A stretch of 64,000 bases of DNA from Spiroplasma melliferum (GCA_005222125.1 CP029202.1:1240001-1304000), one strand, 5' to 3'; positions 1-12,623 are shown, counted from the stretch's first letter. Notes: generated by a model not told the origin, from the sequence alone. Program-made: numbers and translations.

Positions 1-967
1 TAAAAGCTTTATAAACAACATTTTTTACTTTTTCAATGGCATGATCTTGACCAATAACTCGTTTTTTTAATTCTTTTTCAATAGTTGCTAATTTTTCATA
101 ATTCATTTCTTCTCATGGTGAAACTTTATCCCCATATTGATAAGAATTTAGTAACTTTTCAAATGGTAACCGTTCTGAAATATTATTTGAAAATTTAATT
201 AATTGATAAACTTCTTTCAAAGTTCATCCTTCCATCGTATCATAAATATCTTGTAATTTTAAAATATCAGTATTTAAATCTTCGGTAATTTTAAAAAAAT
301 TCTTATTAGTTAAAATAAACTTTTCTCGTTCTTCACGATTTGGTTTTGTTAAAGTAATTGTTATTACATCTGGATTATGCAAATAAAATGATGTTGGCAA
401 TTTTCCAACACTATTAGTAATAAAAATAATAGCTGTATCAAAATCAATTATTTCTGATTGATCAAATTTTTTATCGCGAAAAGCTTTACTTAATGAAATT
501 AAATTAACACGTTCTTCTTCGCTCAAAGTTTGTTCATTAGAAAATAAATAATCAGAAAAATCAGCAATAAAAGCAACTTTTTTAGAACTTGCAACTAACA
601 TATTACGACGAACAATAGCAAAAAATTCTGCTAAGGTTGGAAACTGCCCCGTTGGACCACTTTTTTGTTCATTTGCATTTTTAATTACTTCTTGGCCAAA
701 ATCATATGCTTCCCCTTCTTTACTTTTCTGTTGTGTTTCTGTCGTTAATGTTAAATTTTTCAGATTTCCTCCGCTTAAACCATCAATCCGGTCTCACATA
801 AAAATATCATTAAAACCCTTTTCTCTTAATAACCCAAATAATCGGTCTTTTAAACCAACATAGCAATTATTTGCTTGATAAATATCATTAACATTCCCTT
901 CAAGAATAACACATCGTTTAATTCCAATTTGGTTTTTTAACTTATCTAAATTACTTTTTACACTCAT
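1..967 (-). CDS. AAA+ ATPase, Clp-like (partial, runs off left edge)
   Basis: About 322 N-terminal residues are visible; the C-terminal part lies outside the window. The start at 967 follows a good GAGGTGGC ribosome site. The visible part begins with a helix and a strand reading VILEGNVNDIY, holds an AAA-like stretch (AIIFITNSVGKLP at about residues 185-197), and ends with RVIGQDHAIEKVKNVVYKAF, which resembles the entry into the second AAA+ module of ClpA/ClpB-type unfoldases. I see no Walker A motif in the visible part, so the active ATPase module is probably the one outside the window. It is the last gene of a co-oriented four-gene cluster with a 58-bp gap to the gene upstream. The family call is an inference from this boundary motif. 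Confidence 0.6.
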
Positions 968-1025
968 TTATAGCCACCTCTAACTATTTCTTTAATTATA
1001 ATGTTTTTTAACCTAAAAATGTTAA

Positions 1026-2123
1026 TTATTTCTTTTTTGATTTACTATCAATTTGAGCCTTTGCCTGATTCATAATTTTATCAGGATTTAAATAAGATTT
1101 TTTCATTTCTTTTGATAAAGAAACATCATACATTGATAAATCATTAATAAACGGTTGTTCATCAGTATCATGCGCATGACCTTCATAACCTTCAAATTTA
1201 TATGTAAATCGCCCATCTAAATATACTTTAAAAATTGCTTCTTCTCCTGTTACTTTCTTTGCATAAACAATAACTAAACTATCTTCATTTTCTTTCGTAA
1301 TACGAATATCATTACTATCAACAATAAAACCACGTTTTTGAATCGCTTGTAAAATTGATGTAATAGCATGTTTCCGCGCTGATTCATCTAATTGTTTATT
1401 AATAATTTTATTTTGTAATGCTAAAGCTTTTTCATTTAAAACAGTGATATCAGTTGTCGAAATTTGATCAAATTCTTCTAATGCTGGAGTTAATTCTGTA
1501 TTAACAAATTTATCATCACTAATTTGTTTTTTAAAACTACTAAGATATTGTTTTTTCAAAAAATCAGGTGAAGTATGATAATTTTTAACTTCTGTTTGAA
1601 CAAGTTCAGAAATAGTCTCTGGTTTTAAATTACTGAAGTGATTCTTATTTGTTTTAAAAAAATTCATAATAAAAGCTTTTGATTCATTATCATCAAACAT
1701 TGCTATTAATTCATGTTCTAATTGTTGATAATTTAAATTAATCCGGTTTTTTAAATTAACTAACCGTTGTTTTGTTTCATCTTCAATTACTTTTATTTTC
1801 AAGACTTCAATTTTTTGTTGAATTTCTGCTAAACGAAGGCTTTTTTGTTCTAAGAAAAAATTAACCCTCTTTGCTAATTCTAATTCAACATGTTCAACTT
1901 TAGTAAATTCTTTCACCAACGGATTATTTTCTAAATCAACTAAAATTTGATCTAACTCAACTAAATATTGTTCAATTTGTTGACAATTTAATCCACTAGC
2001 ATCAATTCCTTGTAATTGTTGTAGTAATAATTTTAAATTATTTTTAACAAAATTAATATTTAAATTTAATCGCTCAATCTTTTTTTGGTAATTATACATT
2101 ACTTGTTCAACACTCATACTCAT
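1026..2123 (-). CDS. Coiled-coil protein of unknown function
   Basis: 365 aa. The first 240 residues are rich in Leu, Lys, Glu and Gln with heptad-like spacing, consistent with long coiled coils. The last 100 residues look like a small alpha/beta domain (RITKENEDSLVIVYAKK, then a Gly/His/Asp-rich stretch YEGHAHDTDEQPF), ending in a Lys-rich tail. No signal peptide or membrane segment. The start overlaps the upstream stop in a TAATG arrangement, so the two are probably translationally coupled; an alternative start lies two codons in. I do not recognise the family. Its place between an unknown 790-aa protein and an AAA+ ATPase suggests a structural or adaptor part of the same complex. Confidence 0.7.
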   Translation of the reverse strand: MSMSVEQVMYNYQKKIERLNLNINFVKNNLKLLLQQLQGIDASGLNCQQIEQYLVELDQILVDLENNPLVKEFTKVEHVELELAKRVNFFLEQKSLRLAEIQQKIEVLKIKVIEDETKQRLVNLKNRINLNYQQLEHELIAMFDDNESKAFIMNFFKTNKNHFSNLKPETISELVQTEVKNYHTSPDFLKKQYLSSFKKQISDDKFVNTELTPALEEFDQISTTDITVLNEKALALQNKIINKQLDESARKHAITSILQAIQKRGFIVDSNDIRITKENEDSLVIVYAKKVTGEEAIFKVYLDGRFTYKFEGYEGHAHDTDEQPFINDLSMYDVSLSKEMKKSYLNPDKIMNQAKAQIDSKSKKK

Positions 2124-4495
2124 TATATTAACACCTCTTCTAATTCAAGTTTTAATTTTTTTAAAGCATCGCGATTTTTATTATCATTGTGTTCATTTCG
2201 TGCTTTTTCACAATATAAATATAATGTTAATTCTTGATAAAGTTGCATAATTTGTTTATATTTATTTTTATCAAAAACATCTTTTAAAACAAATAATTTT
2301 TCGTTAATATGTTGTATAAATTGATGTTTTGTTTTTAAAAGCGGAGTAATTTTTTCTTCCATTAAATTTATTAAATATAATGCTGCCTTATCAAAAGAAC
2401 ATAAATTAAGATATTCTTGAAATTTGCTTTCGGAATTAAACATATTTTTAAATTTAATTGCCTTATATTTTATTTCTAATTGTGATAAAGAATAAAGTAA
2501 TTGGATTATTAATTCATTACTATTGTTAATATTTTTGCAACGTTCTATAATAACCTCAACTTTATCTCATATTTCTTGCCAATGTCGTTGTAAACCACTT
2601 GTTTCTCGCTTTTTCATTTCTTTACAATATTTAATATATTCTTCAGCATAACTATACAAATTAATTAATAAAGTGTTACTTTTCCCCAATGTTGCTGTTG
2701 TTACTGCTTCAAATAATTCACGGTGTAAATCATTATTATTAATTGCAAAAAGAAATTTATCTAAAATTGCAAACAGATTTTGATTTCAAATTTTTTCAAT
2801 AATTGATGAGTTTGCAATATTAGTCAATGTTAATAATTGGTTTAAAGAAACATCATTTTTGTCATAAAGTTCTTGTAACATATTTAAAACTTCTTTATTT
2901 GATAATAAATTATTATTAGTTAATACTTGATAAGCTTTGATAATATTTTTTTGCAATTTTGCTTGTTGTTTCATTAACATAATTAAAGTTTTATGCATTT
3001 TATTAAAATAATTTGGTTTTAAGTTTAAATTACTTAAAATTTGTTCAGATTGATATAAAACATTAACTTTATTATGAAAATCACTTATGGACATACTTTT
3101 TAATATATTATCAAAAGCTTCTTCACTATTATTTAAAATATCAATTAAATAGCAATAAATAAAAAGATTTTCAATTTGGTTATTATGAATTATTTCATAA
3201 ATATTTGCTTGTTCATTATTTATTAAACTTTTTAATCCATCTAAAATTTTTTTAAATAACATCTGACTATATTTCGGAAGAAATTTTTGTGCTGTTATAA
3301 TATTACGATTTAGCATAATAAGTTCTGTTGGCTGTAATACATAAAGCTCCGTGTCATTTTTATCATTAATGAATAAAGCTAAAAAATTATCATTAATTGA
3401 TAAAACCTCACTAGTTAAATAAAAAATTGGCATTGGACCATTTAAATTAGGCATTGTAGTTGCCTGATCAGCATTAACAAAAATAATACAACTAATATTA
3501 TTATCATAATAATATTTATTAGCTAAGACTGCCTTTGGTTTAACACTTGCTGCATTAATAATTACAATTTTTGGATTTACTAGCGTAGAAGTAATATAAC
3601 GCGGATCTTGCTGATAATCACTTTCTAATATATTTGTTGCTACTTTTTGAAGATTTAAATTAAAATTATCTGTTAAAGTTTTGGTCATCTCAGTTAAAAA
3701 ATAATCAACAATTTTTGTTTTTAAATTAACATTGTCTTCAATAATTTGTTGCAATTGTTGGTCATTACCAATTTGAATTTTAATATCTTTAAAAGTAGTT
3801 AAGGATAGTATAACTTCTTTTTCTTCATAAACATCAATTAATAAATTGTTAATTTGATTACTATTATAGTAGATTTCTTGTTTTTTAGTGCGAATTGAAG
3901 TAAATGTTGTATCATCATTAAAAATATTATTTTTATTAATATTTAGCTTATACTTTTCTAACAAATGAAATAAATCTTCACCAGTAATAATTGGCTCTTG
4001 TTCTGGGATAATAATTAAATCGTTGTTATTTTTTTCTAATAAAGATAATTGTTCGTTATTTATGTATTTTTCACCCGAAAAAATATTAAAATCAAAATTA
4101 ATAACTGCTTCACGATTACTATTTTTACTTAATAAGTAACCCTGTTCTAATGCCATTAAAACTTCTTTTGAAATGTAAAAAATGCCAATTGGCCGATCAA
4201 TTCAATCTTGTTCAGCAGAACTATTTGCTAAATAATTTAATGATGTTTGCTTATTAATTTCAATAATATTTTCTTTTTCAATTAAGTCCTTTAAACATTC
4301 TGCATAAATTTTAAAATTAAAAATTTGTAATTCATTATGTAAAATATCAGCTAATGATTTTTCTTTATTAGGGTAATTAGTAATAGCATTTAAAATTACA
4401 TATTGAAAAAAAGCTAGTTTTTTTGGCGTTTGATAACTAACTATTGCTTTTAATTTTTTCCAGTTTTTATAAACTTTTACCATTCCTAATTTCAT
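2123..4495 (-). CDS. Conserved-looking hypothetical protein, 790 aa
   Basis: One continuous frame when TGA is read as Trp; with TGA as stop it would falsely fall into three pieces. The start at 4495 (MKLGMVKVYKNW) has an AGAGG site seven bases upstream. Residues 1-110 resemble a small winged-helix-like segment. The central part is alpha/beta (VIINAASVKPKAVLANKYYY near residues 290-320, IIFVNADQATT after it) and the last 280 residues are helical. No signal peptide, no convincing membrane segment and no Walker motif. The gap to the upstream helicase is 20 bp and the stop overlaps the next start, so it belongs to the same transcription unit. Function not recognised. Confidence 0.75.
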
Positions 4496-4515
4496 GTTTT
4501 TACCTCTAATTCTTA

Positions 4516-7500
4516 TTATAATAAATCTTTTGCTCTCCAAACAAGACCATAACTGTCAATAATTCGTAAAATTTCATAATATGCTTTGATTGTTTTTGTA
4601 ATATTTGGGTTAGCAATTGTTGGAATTTCAACATCAATATTAGTAAAAAAACTAACTGCGCCAATAATAATTAACATATTTTTTGCTCTTGAAAATGCAA
4701 CATTTAATCGTTCATATTTTTTAATAAATTCTTTATTAGCACTTAATTGCTTATGCGGATTTCGGACTGTATTAACAATAACAATTTCTGTTTCTCGCCC
4801 TTGATAATCATCAACTGTTGAAACTTCTACTTTAATATTTTTAAATTTTAAACTATTAATCGCTTTTCGTAATTTTTTGACATGGAGACTATAAAAACTA
4901 ATAACTGCAACTTTAGGCTGTTTTTTTAATTTAACAGTTAAATTATTATATCCTGCTTCAATTAATTCCAATGCTTTTATTGTTAAGTCAATTTCTAATC
5001 AATTAAAAAGACTCGTACTGCCACTTTCACCTTGTTCATAAACAAAATTCATATTAGTTTTATCTTTTGATGAATCAATTCAATAAATTGCTTTATTACT
5101 ATCAAAAATTTTTAATCCCTCTTTATTTTCAACAGTAATATAATGTTGTTTTTCATTATTTTGATTAGTCTTATCACCTAATTGTAGTTGATTTTCATAA
5201 AAAACATTTACAATTCGCATAATATCTTCATGACTACGATATTGATTAACTAAAATTTCTTTTACTGAATCATCACATTTTGAGATAATTTTTTTAAATA
5301 ATGAATTAGTTACTAATTCTAAAAAATTATGGTAACTATAATTTTCCTCATAAATTTCATTAATTAATGCAACATCTTCTTCTTGATATGGCATAATTGG
5401 TGGCAATTGCCGATAATCACCAACTAAAATAACAGTTTTACCATATACTAATGGCATAAAAATTTCCATTGGTGTCAACTTACTTACCTCATCAATAACG
5501 ACAACATCAAAAGCAAATTTTTTAATATCAATATCAGAAATATTATAATCTCGTAAAATTTTATTTTTACTTTGTGCATATGATTGATTTGAAGTTGCAG
5601 TCATTGCAACAACATTAACACTATCTTGTAAAAATTGATTAGCATAACTAATTGTATCTCGTTCCATAGCCGACGTGAAATGATTAGTTTCAATATTCTC
5701 TTGTGTTAAAAAATCTGATATTTTATAATTTTTATTTAAAAAGGTAATCATATTATTTACAAAATTAAACTTTGTTGCTTTTTCTTGAAGCATAAAATTA
5801 AGGTTGTGTTCAATTTTATTAATTTCTTTATCAATTTCATTAATTGTTCCACTAATATCTTTTACTACTAAATTTAAATTAAAAATTGTATTAATACTAT
5901 TAACAATATTTTCAACTTCAACTTTTAAAGCATTAATTTTATAATTTAATGTTCCCGTTTCAATTTCTAAATAAGAAATTTCTTGTTCATATTTATTTTC
6001 ATTAATTTCACTAATTTTGTTTTGAACAATAGCACTTTGTTCTTCATATTGCTGTAATAATTGCTCAAGATCATTTTTAAATGCTTCTTGTTCTTTTTGA
6101 AAAACAATGTTTTCTTGCTTCAATGTAAATTGATTCTTTAATTCTAAAATTTCACTTTGAACAACAGTTAACCTTTCCATTCAATCATCATCGCGTAATT
6201 CTTGACTAACTTGTTTTAACTCTGCTAATTCTATCTCTTTATCCTTTAGTGCCTTATTATCAGTAGTAATTGTTAATAGCTTTTTGTATGTTTCTATTAA
6301 TGAATATGACTCATCAATTTGAAATCCAAATTTCGCTTGCAATAATTTTCCAAAATGTTTGTTAAATAGTTGTACAAGATCAGGTGTTGAAGTGACAATT
6401 CCATCTCAATTAATATTACCTAAGAAATCTAATAGATTGCGAATATTATTAATATTAATTGTTAATTTTCGATTATCAGTTTGATATTGTAATTTTTGAT
6501 TAATGATTATTTCTCGCTCAGCAACTAATGTATTTAACTTTTGAGTATAATGATTGTAATCATTAATTTCTTTTTCTAACATTTTCGCATTTGCTTTTAA
6601 TTTTTGTAATTCATATTTTTGATTTTCATAATCATTTCCAATTCCAGTTCATTTTGTTAAATATTGCCGTAATAAATGAGCATAAATAAAACGATAATTA
6701 TTAAAAATTAATTTATCCGGATTAAAATCATTAAAACGATTTTTTTTACGAACTTCTTCTCCTGTTAAGCGTAAAGGAACCAACAAAGGTGTTTTAGCTA
6801 GTCTTGTTAAAACATTGTCAATTGCAACATGATTTTGTGAAGAAATTAAAACTTTTTTTCCTAATTTAGCATATTGATAAACTAATTCCGCAATAAATTC
6901 GGTTTTCCCTGTCCCTGGTGGTCCTTGCAATAGAAAAATATCTTGTGAGTTTAAAGCTTTTGCTATTGCTTTTTGTTGATTTCCATTTAAATTATTTGAA
7001 GCAAAAGTTAATTGTTTTTCCGTAATTAAGTTAGATTGTGTCTTTAACTTAATATCTTCAATATTGAAGATATAATTAATTAAGTAGGGATTTGCAACAT
7101 CATTTTTACTAATCTTATCTAAAATAACATTACTACGTCGAAGTAAAGTTGAGTCTCCTTTGCCAATATAAGTTAAATAACCATAAGGAGGTATTATTTT
7201 ATTTAATTCATTAAATGATATTTCATCCTCATTTTTTATTTCATAAAAACAATTAACAATTTGATACTGTTCTAATTGATTAATAGTTACTTTAATCGTT
7301 TCATGGTCAATGTCACTTTCTTGCTTAATATCATTTTCAAGCATATATATTTTGATTAGCTCTTTTTTAAAATCATAGTTATCTTTCTGTTGCATTTTTG
7401 TTTCAGGAATATTAACCGCTAAATCATAAATATCTGCTCCATCTTGAACATAATTTTCACTAAAATTAAAAGAAAATAGCGTTAATGGCACATCTTTTTG

Positions 7501-8388
7501 ATATGTACGATTAATTTGTAAATTAGCGAGACTTAAATTATTTAATTTTTTTAAGATTGAATATTTATTTAAATTATCTAATAATAGTTCTAATTCTACA
7601 ATAATTATTTCTTCAAATAAATTACCAATTGTTAAATTCTTATTAGTAAAATTTTTCTTATCAACATATCAAAAATTATGAGCTAAAAATCTTGTGTCAT
7701 GCATCTTTTCCCCGATTGGAACTGTTTTTGGAATTTTAATATATTCTGTTAATTTCCGTTTTAAATATAAACAAGAATTATTACGCTTGTATTCTAAGTT
7801 TTGTTCTTGAAAGCGTAAGTATTGTAACCACCGTTCTTTTTCTTCAGCAAAAGATGAAGTTAAAAATTTCATATTTGCCATAACATTTGAATCAAAAATA
7901 GTTCGTAATTTTGCTTCATCAAGACGAAAATTATCAGCAACTTCAAGCACTACTCCTGTTGCTAATGTTTCAAATTCTTGCTTTTCCTTTTCCATTGCTG
8001 TTAAAAAAATATTTTTAACATTAACAATGCCAATTTCTGGGTCAATATCGCCTAGTATTGTTAATGATAAGTTTGAATCTAACATTTGATCCAGTAAAGT
8101 AATTGATTTAAAACGAATTAAAATATCATAAAGTTTTTTCTCTGACCCTTTTTTATCTTTCTTAATTTTTGCCTGATCATTAATTAAAGAAACAAAAAAA
8201 TCAGAAATACAAATATTATGCTTTAAAAAAGTGTCTAATCCTTGAACTGTTGTAATATCTTTTAACCGAAGGTTTTTAACATCATCATCAGTAAATTTAC
8301 TTTTTGGATTTGTTAAAAAATACAAATTTAATAATAAATTTTTATTATTAAATTTATCGCCCTGAATTGTAAATTCCATCAATGTCAT
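4516..8388 (-). CDS. Superfamily 1 helicase, Upf1/DNA2-like, with long coiled-coil insert
   Basis: 1290 aa, open throughout with TGA as Trp. Start at 8388 follows GAGGGTGAACAA. Residues 1-470 form an N-terminal region with no motif I recognise. Walker A (QGPPGTGKT) is at about residues 487-495; motif II (VVIDEVSK) near 966; motif III (VGDYRQLPP) near 990; motif V (STVDDYQGRE) near 1190; motif VI (ERLNVAFSRAK) near 1228. The order and the DYQGRE and NVAFSRAK signatures are those of the Upf1/DNA2 branch of SF1 helicases. Between motifs I and II lies an unusually long insert (about residues 590-890) dominated by coiled coil, reminiscent of the stalks of some nucleic-acid motors. First gene of the four-gene cluster. 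Nucleic acid substrate (DNA or RNA) cannot be told from sequence. Confidence 0.85.
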
Positions 8389-8460
8389 TTGTTCACCCTC
8401 TTATCTACATAATAATTATACTAAACTTATATTAGATAACAAATTAAACCTACCAAATTA

Positions 8461-8497
8461 AAAAAAAGTACATTGCAAAGCAAAATGTACTTTTTTT
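8461..8497 (-). terminator. Rho-independent terminator after rpsI (bidirectional)
   Basis: Stem AGTACATT / AATGTACT with an eight-base loop, A-run on one side and T-run on the other, placed right after the rpsI stop on the minus strand. It separates the ribosomal protein unit from the helicase operon. Confidence 0.8.
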
Positions 8498-8502
8498 GAA
8501 AT

Positions 8503-8904
8503 CTATCTTTTTGAATATTGCGGTGCTCTTCTAGCCCCATGTAACCCATATTTTTTACGTTCTTTAATACGAGCATCACGAGTTAGCATGCCAGCATGTC
8601 TCAATAAAGTTTTATAATCTTGTGACGCTTCGACTAGGGCTCTTGCAATTCCTAATCTTGTTGCGCCAGCTTGTCCGGTAAAACCACCACCAGACACTTT
8701 AACACGAATATCAAATTCTGATTTTGAACCAGTAATCTCTAAAGGTTGTTCCAAATCTTGCACTAATGTTGCGTATGGGAAAAACTCTAATGCTGGTTTC
8801 CCATTAACAACAACATTTCCTTTACCAGGAGTCAATACAACTTGGGCAATAGAAGATTTTCTTCTTCCTGTACCGCGATATATAACTTCTTGTTTTTTTG
8901 CCAT
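8503..8904 (-). CDS. rpsI: 30S ribosomal protein S9
   Basis: 133 aa, typical length for uS9. The N-terminus carries [14 protein letters not shown] and the C-terminus ends in the diagnostic [10 protein letters not shown] tail, whose basic end reaches the P-site tRNA in the small subunit head. The start at 8904 has an AGGAG-type site. It lies 11 bp downstream of rplM, the normal bacterial rplM-rpsI pair, and is followed by a terminator. Confidence 0.98.
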   Translation of the reverse strand: MAKKQEVIYRGTGRRKSSIAQVVLTPGKGNVVVNGKPALEFFPYATLVQDLEQPLEITGSKSEFDIRVKVSGGGFTGQAGATRLGIARALVEASQDYKTLLRHAGMLTRDARIKERKKYGLHGARRAPQYSKR

Positions 8905-8915
8905 ATTTTCTCCTT

Positions 8916-9356
8916 TTATTTATTAGTTAATTCTAATTTAATTGGTTGTTGTGCTTCATGTGGATGTTCATTACCAGCATAAACAAATAAATTACGGAAT
9001 AATTTACTTCCTAATTTATTTTTTGGTAACATTCCTTTAATTGCGTGTTCAACTGGATAAATTGGTTTTTTTACTAACATATCCTTTGCTGTTGTTCTTT
9101 TTAATCCCCCTGGATGTTGTGAATGATGATAATACATTTTACCCTTTAATTTATTTCCTGACAAATTAATTTTATCTGCATTAAGAATAATAACATTATC
9201 ACCACAATCAACATGTGGAGTATAAGATGGTTTATTTTTTCCTCTTAAGATCATTGCAACTTTACTTGCTAAACGTCCTAAAACTAGACCTTGAGCATCA
9301 ATCACATATCATTTTTTTTCAACTTTAGTTGAATTTAAGATAGTTGTTTGTCTCAT
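8916..9356 (-). CDS. rplM: 50S ribosomal protein L13
   Basis: 146 aa once the TGA at about 9309 is read as Trp. The start at 9356 ([20 protein letters not shown]) matches the family N-terminus and has a strong GAGGAGG site. [15 protein letters not shown] and the GMLPKNKLG motif are typical of uL13. First gene of the rplM-rpsI operon, with a clear promoter upstream and a short leader of about 50 nt that could host autoregulation, although I cannot fold a convincing L13 leader. Confidence 0.98.
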
Positions 9357-9410
9357 GTCACTGCCTCCTCACATCATTCCGTACCAGGGTCTAATGTATA
9401 AAGCAATAAT

Positions 9411-9440
9411 ATTATAACTAAAAATAATAGGATAATCAAT
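9411..9440 (-). promoter_or_regulatory. Promoter of rplM-rpsI
   Basis: Minus-strand -35 TTGATT (9435-9440) and -10 TATAAT (9411-9416) with an 18-bp spacer, about 55 bp before the rplM start. Near-consensus primary sigma factor site. Confidence 0.75.
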
Positions 9441-9482
9441 ATTTTAATTTGATATTTCCAAATTTAATTACTCTTGTAATTT

Positions 9483-10709
9483 TCAAGTTGAGTAAATTGG
9501 GAAATCATTTAATAAGGTTTTTACTTCTTTTTGATATTTAACAATATTATTTTCAGTTGGCTCTTTTAAAACATTATAAATTATTTCTCCGATGTGTTTA
9601 AATTCTTTGTTTCCAAAACCACGTGTTGTCATAGCTGCTGTTCCTAATCGAATTCCGCTAGTAACCATTGATGATTCTTTATCAAATGGAATCATATTCT
9701 TGTTACAAATAATACCAATTTTTTGCAAAATCTCTTCCGCCATTTGCCCCGAAATCCCTAAACTACTTTTAACATCAACCATTAATAAATGGTTATCTGT
9801 GCCATCAGCTACTAAACGCAGATTATTTGCTTTTAATGTTGCTGCTAATGCTTTCGCATTATTAATAATTTCTGCTTGATATGCTTTAAAATCTGGTTGC
9901 AAAGCCTCTAAAAAACATTGTGCCTTTGCAGCAATAACATGCTCTAATGGTCCCCCTTGATTGCCTGGAAAAACAGCACTATTAATTTTTTTTGCTCATT
10001 TTTGCTTTGATAAAATTAAGCCCCCACGAGGTCCACGCAATGTTTTATGTGTTGTTGAAGTAACAACATCTGCATAGGGGATTGGAGACTGATGTAAACC
10101 AGCCGCAATTAATCCTGCAATATGGGCCATATCTACCATTAATAAAGCTCCAACTTTATCAGCAATTGCGCGGAACTTTTTAAAATCAATCTCACGTGAA
10201 TAAGCACTAGCCCCAGCAACAATTAATTTTGGTTTTACTTCAATTGCAATTTTTTCAATTGCATCATAATCTAACATTTCGGTTGTAGGATCAACTTGAT
10301 AACTATGAAAATCATATAATCGACCAGAAAAATTAACATTATGACCATGAGTTAAGTGACCACCTGCTGCTAAATCCATTGCTAAAATGGTATCACGTGG
10401 TTGTAGCAAAGCATAATAAGCAGCAGCATTTGCTTGGCTACCCGAATGTGGTTGAACATTAGCATGTTCAGCTTGGAATAACTCCTTTACCTTATCAATT
10501 GCTAATTGTTCAACTTGATCAACATATTCACATCCTCCATAATATCGGTGAAACGGATACCCTTCAGCATATTTATTAGTCAAAATTGAGCCTGTAATAG
10601 CTAAAATTGCCTCACTAACATAATTTTCTGACGCAATTAACTCAACATGATCTTGCTGTCGTTTTAATTCCAAATCAATTAATTTTTTAATTTGTGAATT
10701 TACTTTCAT
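9483..10709 (-). CDS. glyA: Serine hydroxymethyltransferase
   Basis: 408 aa. PLP enzyme that interconverts serine and glycine with transfer of a one-carbon unit to tetrahydrofolate. The PLP-lysine motif [15 protein letters not shown] is present at about residues 222-236, as are the N-terminal [10 protein letters not shown] and [14 protein letters not shown] motifs. One TGA(Trp) codon (WAKKIN) breaks the frame under the standard code. Three in-frame ATGs lie at 10724, 10718 and 10709; the last is chosen because GGAGA sits eight bases before it. The next gene upstream encodes an ECF-type S component, which may supply folate; that link is an inference from position. Confidence 0.97.
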
Positions 10710-10758
10710 TATTTTCATCTCCATTCTATAATTTCTAATATCATTATATAGAGATAAA

Positions 10759-10790
10759 TAAAAAATAACTTGAATAAAAGTTATTTTTTC
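10759..10790 (-). terminator. Terminator after the ECF S-component gene
   Basis: Inverted repeat AAAAAATAACTT / AAGTTATTTTTT between the stop of the transporter gene and the glyA start, followed by a U-run in the minus transcript. It implies glyA has its own promoter or depends on read-through. Confidence 0.7.
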
Positions 10791-10796
10791 AGGATT

Positions 10797-11753
10797 TTAA
10801 TATTGTAAATTTGCATTAGTATCTTTATGAATTAATGGGGAAACAGCTCGATATGTAATATAAATAATTGCTGAATTAAATAAGACTTTAATTGGTGCCA
10901 TTGCTAACCGCGTAATCATAGTTACTCCATAACCATCTGTTCCAACATTTTTATTTTGTGAAACCGTTAAAAAGGCGATATCACCCCAGGCGGATATCAA
11001 GGTGGTGACTCAATATTCATTAACAACGGCAAGCATAATAATAGCAACTAAATCTCAATAACGTTTTTTTGTTTTATCAAAATGGCGATAAACAAACATA
11101 ATAATTCATATAATAATAATGGTTCCGCCAGTACCAAAACCAATAATGTAAATTAAAACAATTTTGCTAACTTCCAATCCAGCAAATAATGTAATGGTTT
11201 CTAATGGTGAATATCATGTCATTACTCCGGCAAAAGTTCCAAAAATTAAAATAAAAATATTTGTTAACATAAATAAAACTCATTTATGCTTACCAACGGC
11301 ACGATTAATTGAAGATGCACAACCCGATAAAAATCCATATGAAGCAATCACAATAATATATGCAACATGAAGATAAGAAGGAACAAATAACATTACAATT
11401 AAATCAGTAACAACACCTGATAAAAGTCCTACAATTGGTCCAAAAATAAAGCCACTAATTTTAACCATTAAACCTTCAAAAGCAATCCTAACAGGAGGAA
11501 AGACTGTAATTGGTACTGTTATTGAAATAATAATAGTAACTGTTGCAGAAACTGCTGACAACATTGTAATATAAGCAATATTTTTTGTTGTAAAACGAAT
11601 ACCATGATAACGTTTAGGATTAATTAAATAATATAAACCATTATAAATACAATAAATAATAAAAAGAGCGCCAATAACACCACTAGCAATATATGCCATT
11701 TTATTACTATATAAGATTTTTGATATATCACTAAATGATGTTAGTAGACCCAT
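10797..11753 (-). CDS. ECF transporter S component (possibly folate)
   Basis: 318 aa, six or more hydrophobic segments. The core VRIAFEGLMVKISGFIFGP followed by IVGLLSGVVTDLIV is the pattern of the ECF-type S components of the PF12822 group, the membrane part that binds a vitamin and works with the shared EcfA/EcfT module. The start at 11753 is preceded by GGGGAT; a longer TTG start at 11801 has no comparable site. The protein is longer than most S components, with an extra N-terminal membrane hairpin and a C-terminal extension. Folate is suggested only by the neighbouring glyA. Confidence 0.75.
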
Positions 11754-11825
11754 AATATCCCCACAATCTATATTAATAAAATAAATCCTTTGTCCTGTCA
11801 ATATTTTACATATATCAATTATACA

Positions 11826-12488
11826 TTACATTTTTCAATCAATTATGTTTTTTTTATTTTTTAAAAGTAAATTATTAATTTTTACAAAAAATTGTTGATC
11901 TTTAAATAAATTGTAACTAAAAGGTGATGGATGTGCTCCCTTAATAATATTACTTTTATTCAAAATATATTCACTATACTGCTTTGCATAATTACCTCAT
12001 AAAACATAGACAATATCATCCCGAATTTCATTTAAATAAATAATTAAATTTTGACTAAAATTAGTTCAACCAATATCCTTATGACTTAAAGGGGTTTTAG
12101 CAACAACACTTCCAATTGTATTATATAAAAAAACACCTTCTTTAGCTCAATGGTCTAAATTACCACTAGCATGATGATCAATTCCTAAGTCCTTTTTTAA
12201 TTCATGAAAAATATTAACTAAACTTGGTGGATTTTTAATACCATCATTAACACTAAAAGCTAAACCATTTGCTTGACCAGGGCCATGATATGGATCTTGC
12301 CCAATAATAACAACTTTAATATCATTTGGCTCAATTAATGTAAACAAACGAAAAATATCTGTTTTTGTGGGATAGCAAAGTTTATTTTGATACTCATTAT
12401 CAATATTTTTTAACAATTGTTTAAAATACGGCTTTTTAATTTCATTATCAAAGAATTCTCCTCAACCAACTGCGTACTTTATTCACAT
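11826..12488 (-). CDS. ung: Uracil-DNA glycosylase
   Basis: 220 aa, family 1 length. GQDPYHGPGQANGLAFSV holds the catalytic Asp and the water-activating loop; the C-terminal GAHPSPFSYNLF is the minor-groove loop with its His. It excises uracil from DNA in base excision repair. Reading TGA as Trp joins the two halves (DHWAKEGVFLYN). The start at 12488 is preferred over 12494 because AGGAGA has proper spacing only to the former. Divergent from the YigZ-family gene. Confidence 0.95.
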
Positions 12489-12623
12489 TGCCATTTCTCC
12501 TGTTACTTTCTTTATTATAGTAAATTTATTAATTTCCGTTTTTTGTAAAATAATTATATCAAAAAAAGAAAAAAAAGATAATATAATGAAAATAAAATAA
12601 AGATGAAAAGGAAGGTGAAAGAG

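Noticed and set aside
2123-8388. Apparent fragmentation of the helicase and the 790-aa gene into many short frames
   Set aside because: All breaks are TGA codons in one frame; with TGA as Trp each is a single intact gene. Not frameshifts or pseudogenes. The same holds for glyA, trmB, the FtsX permeases, the P-type ATPase, polA and fba.
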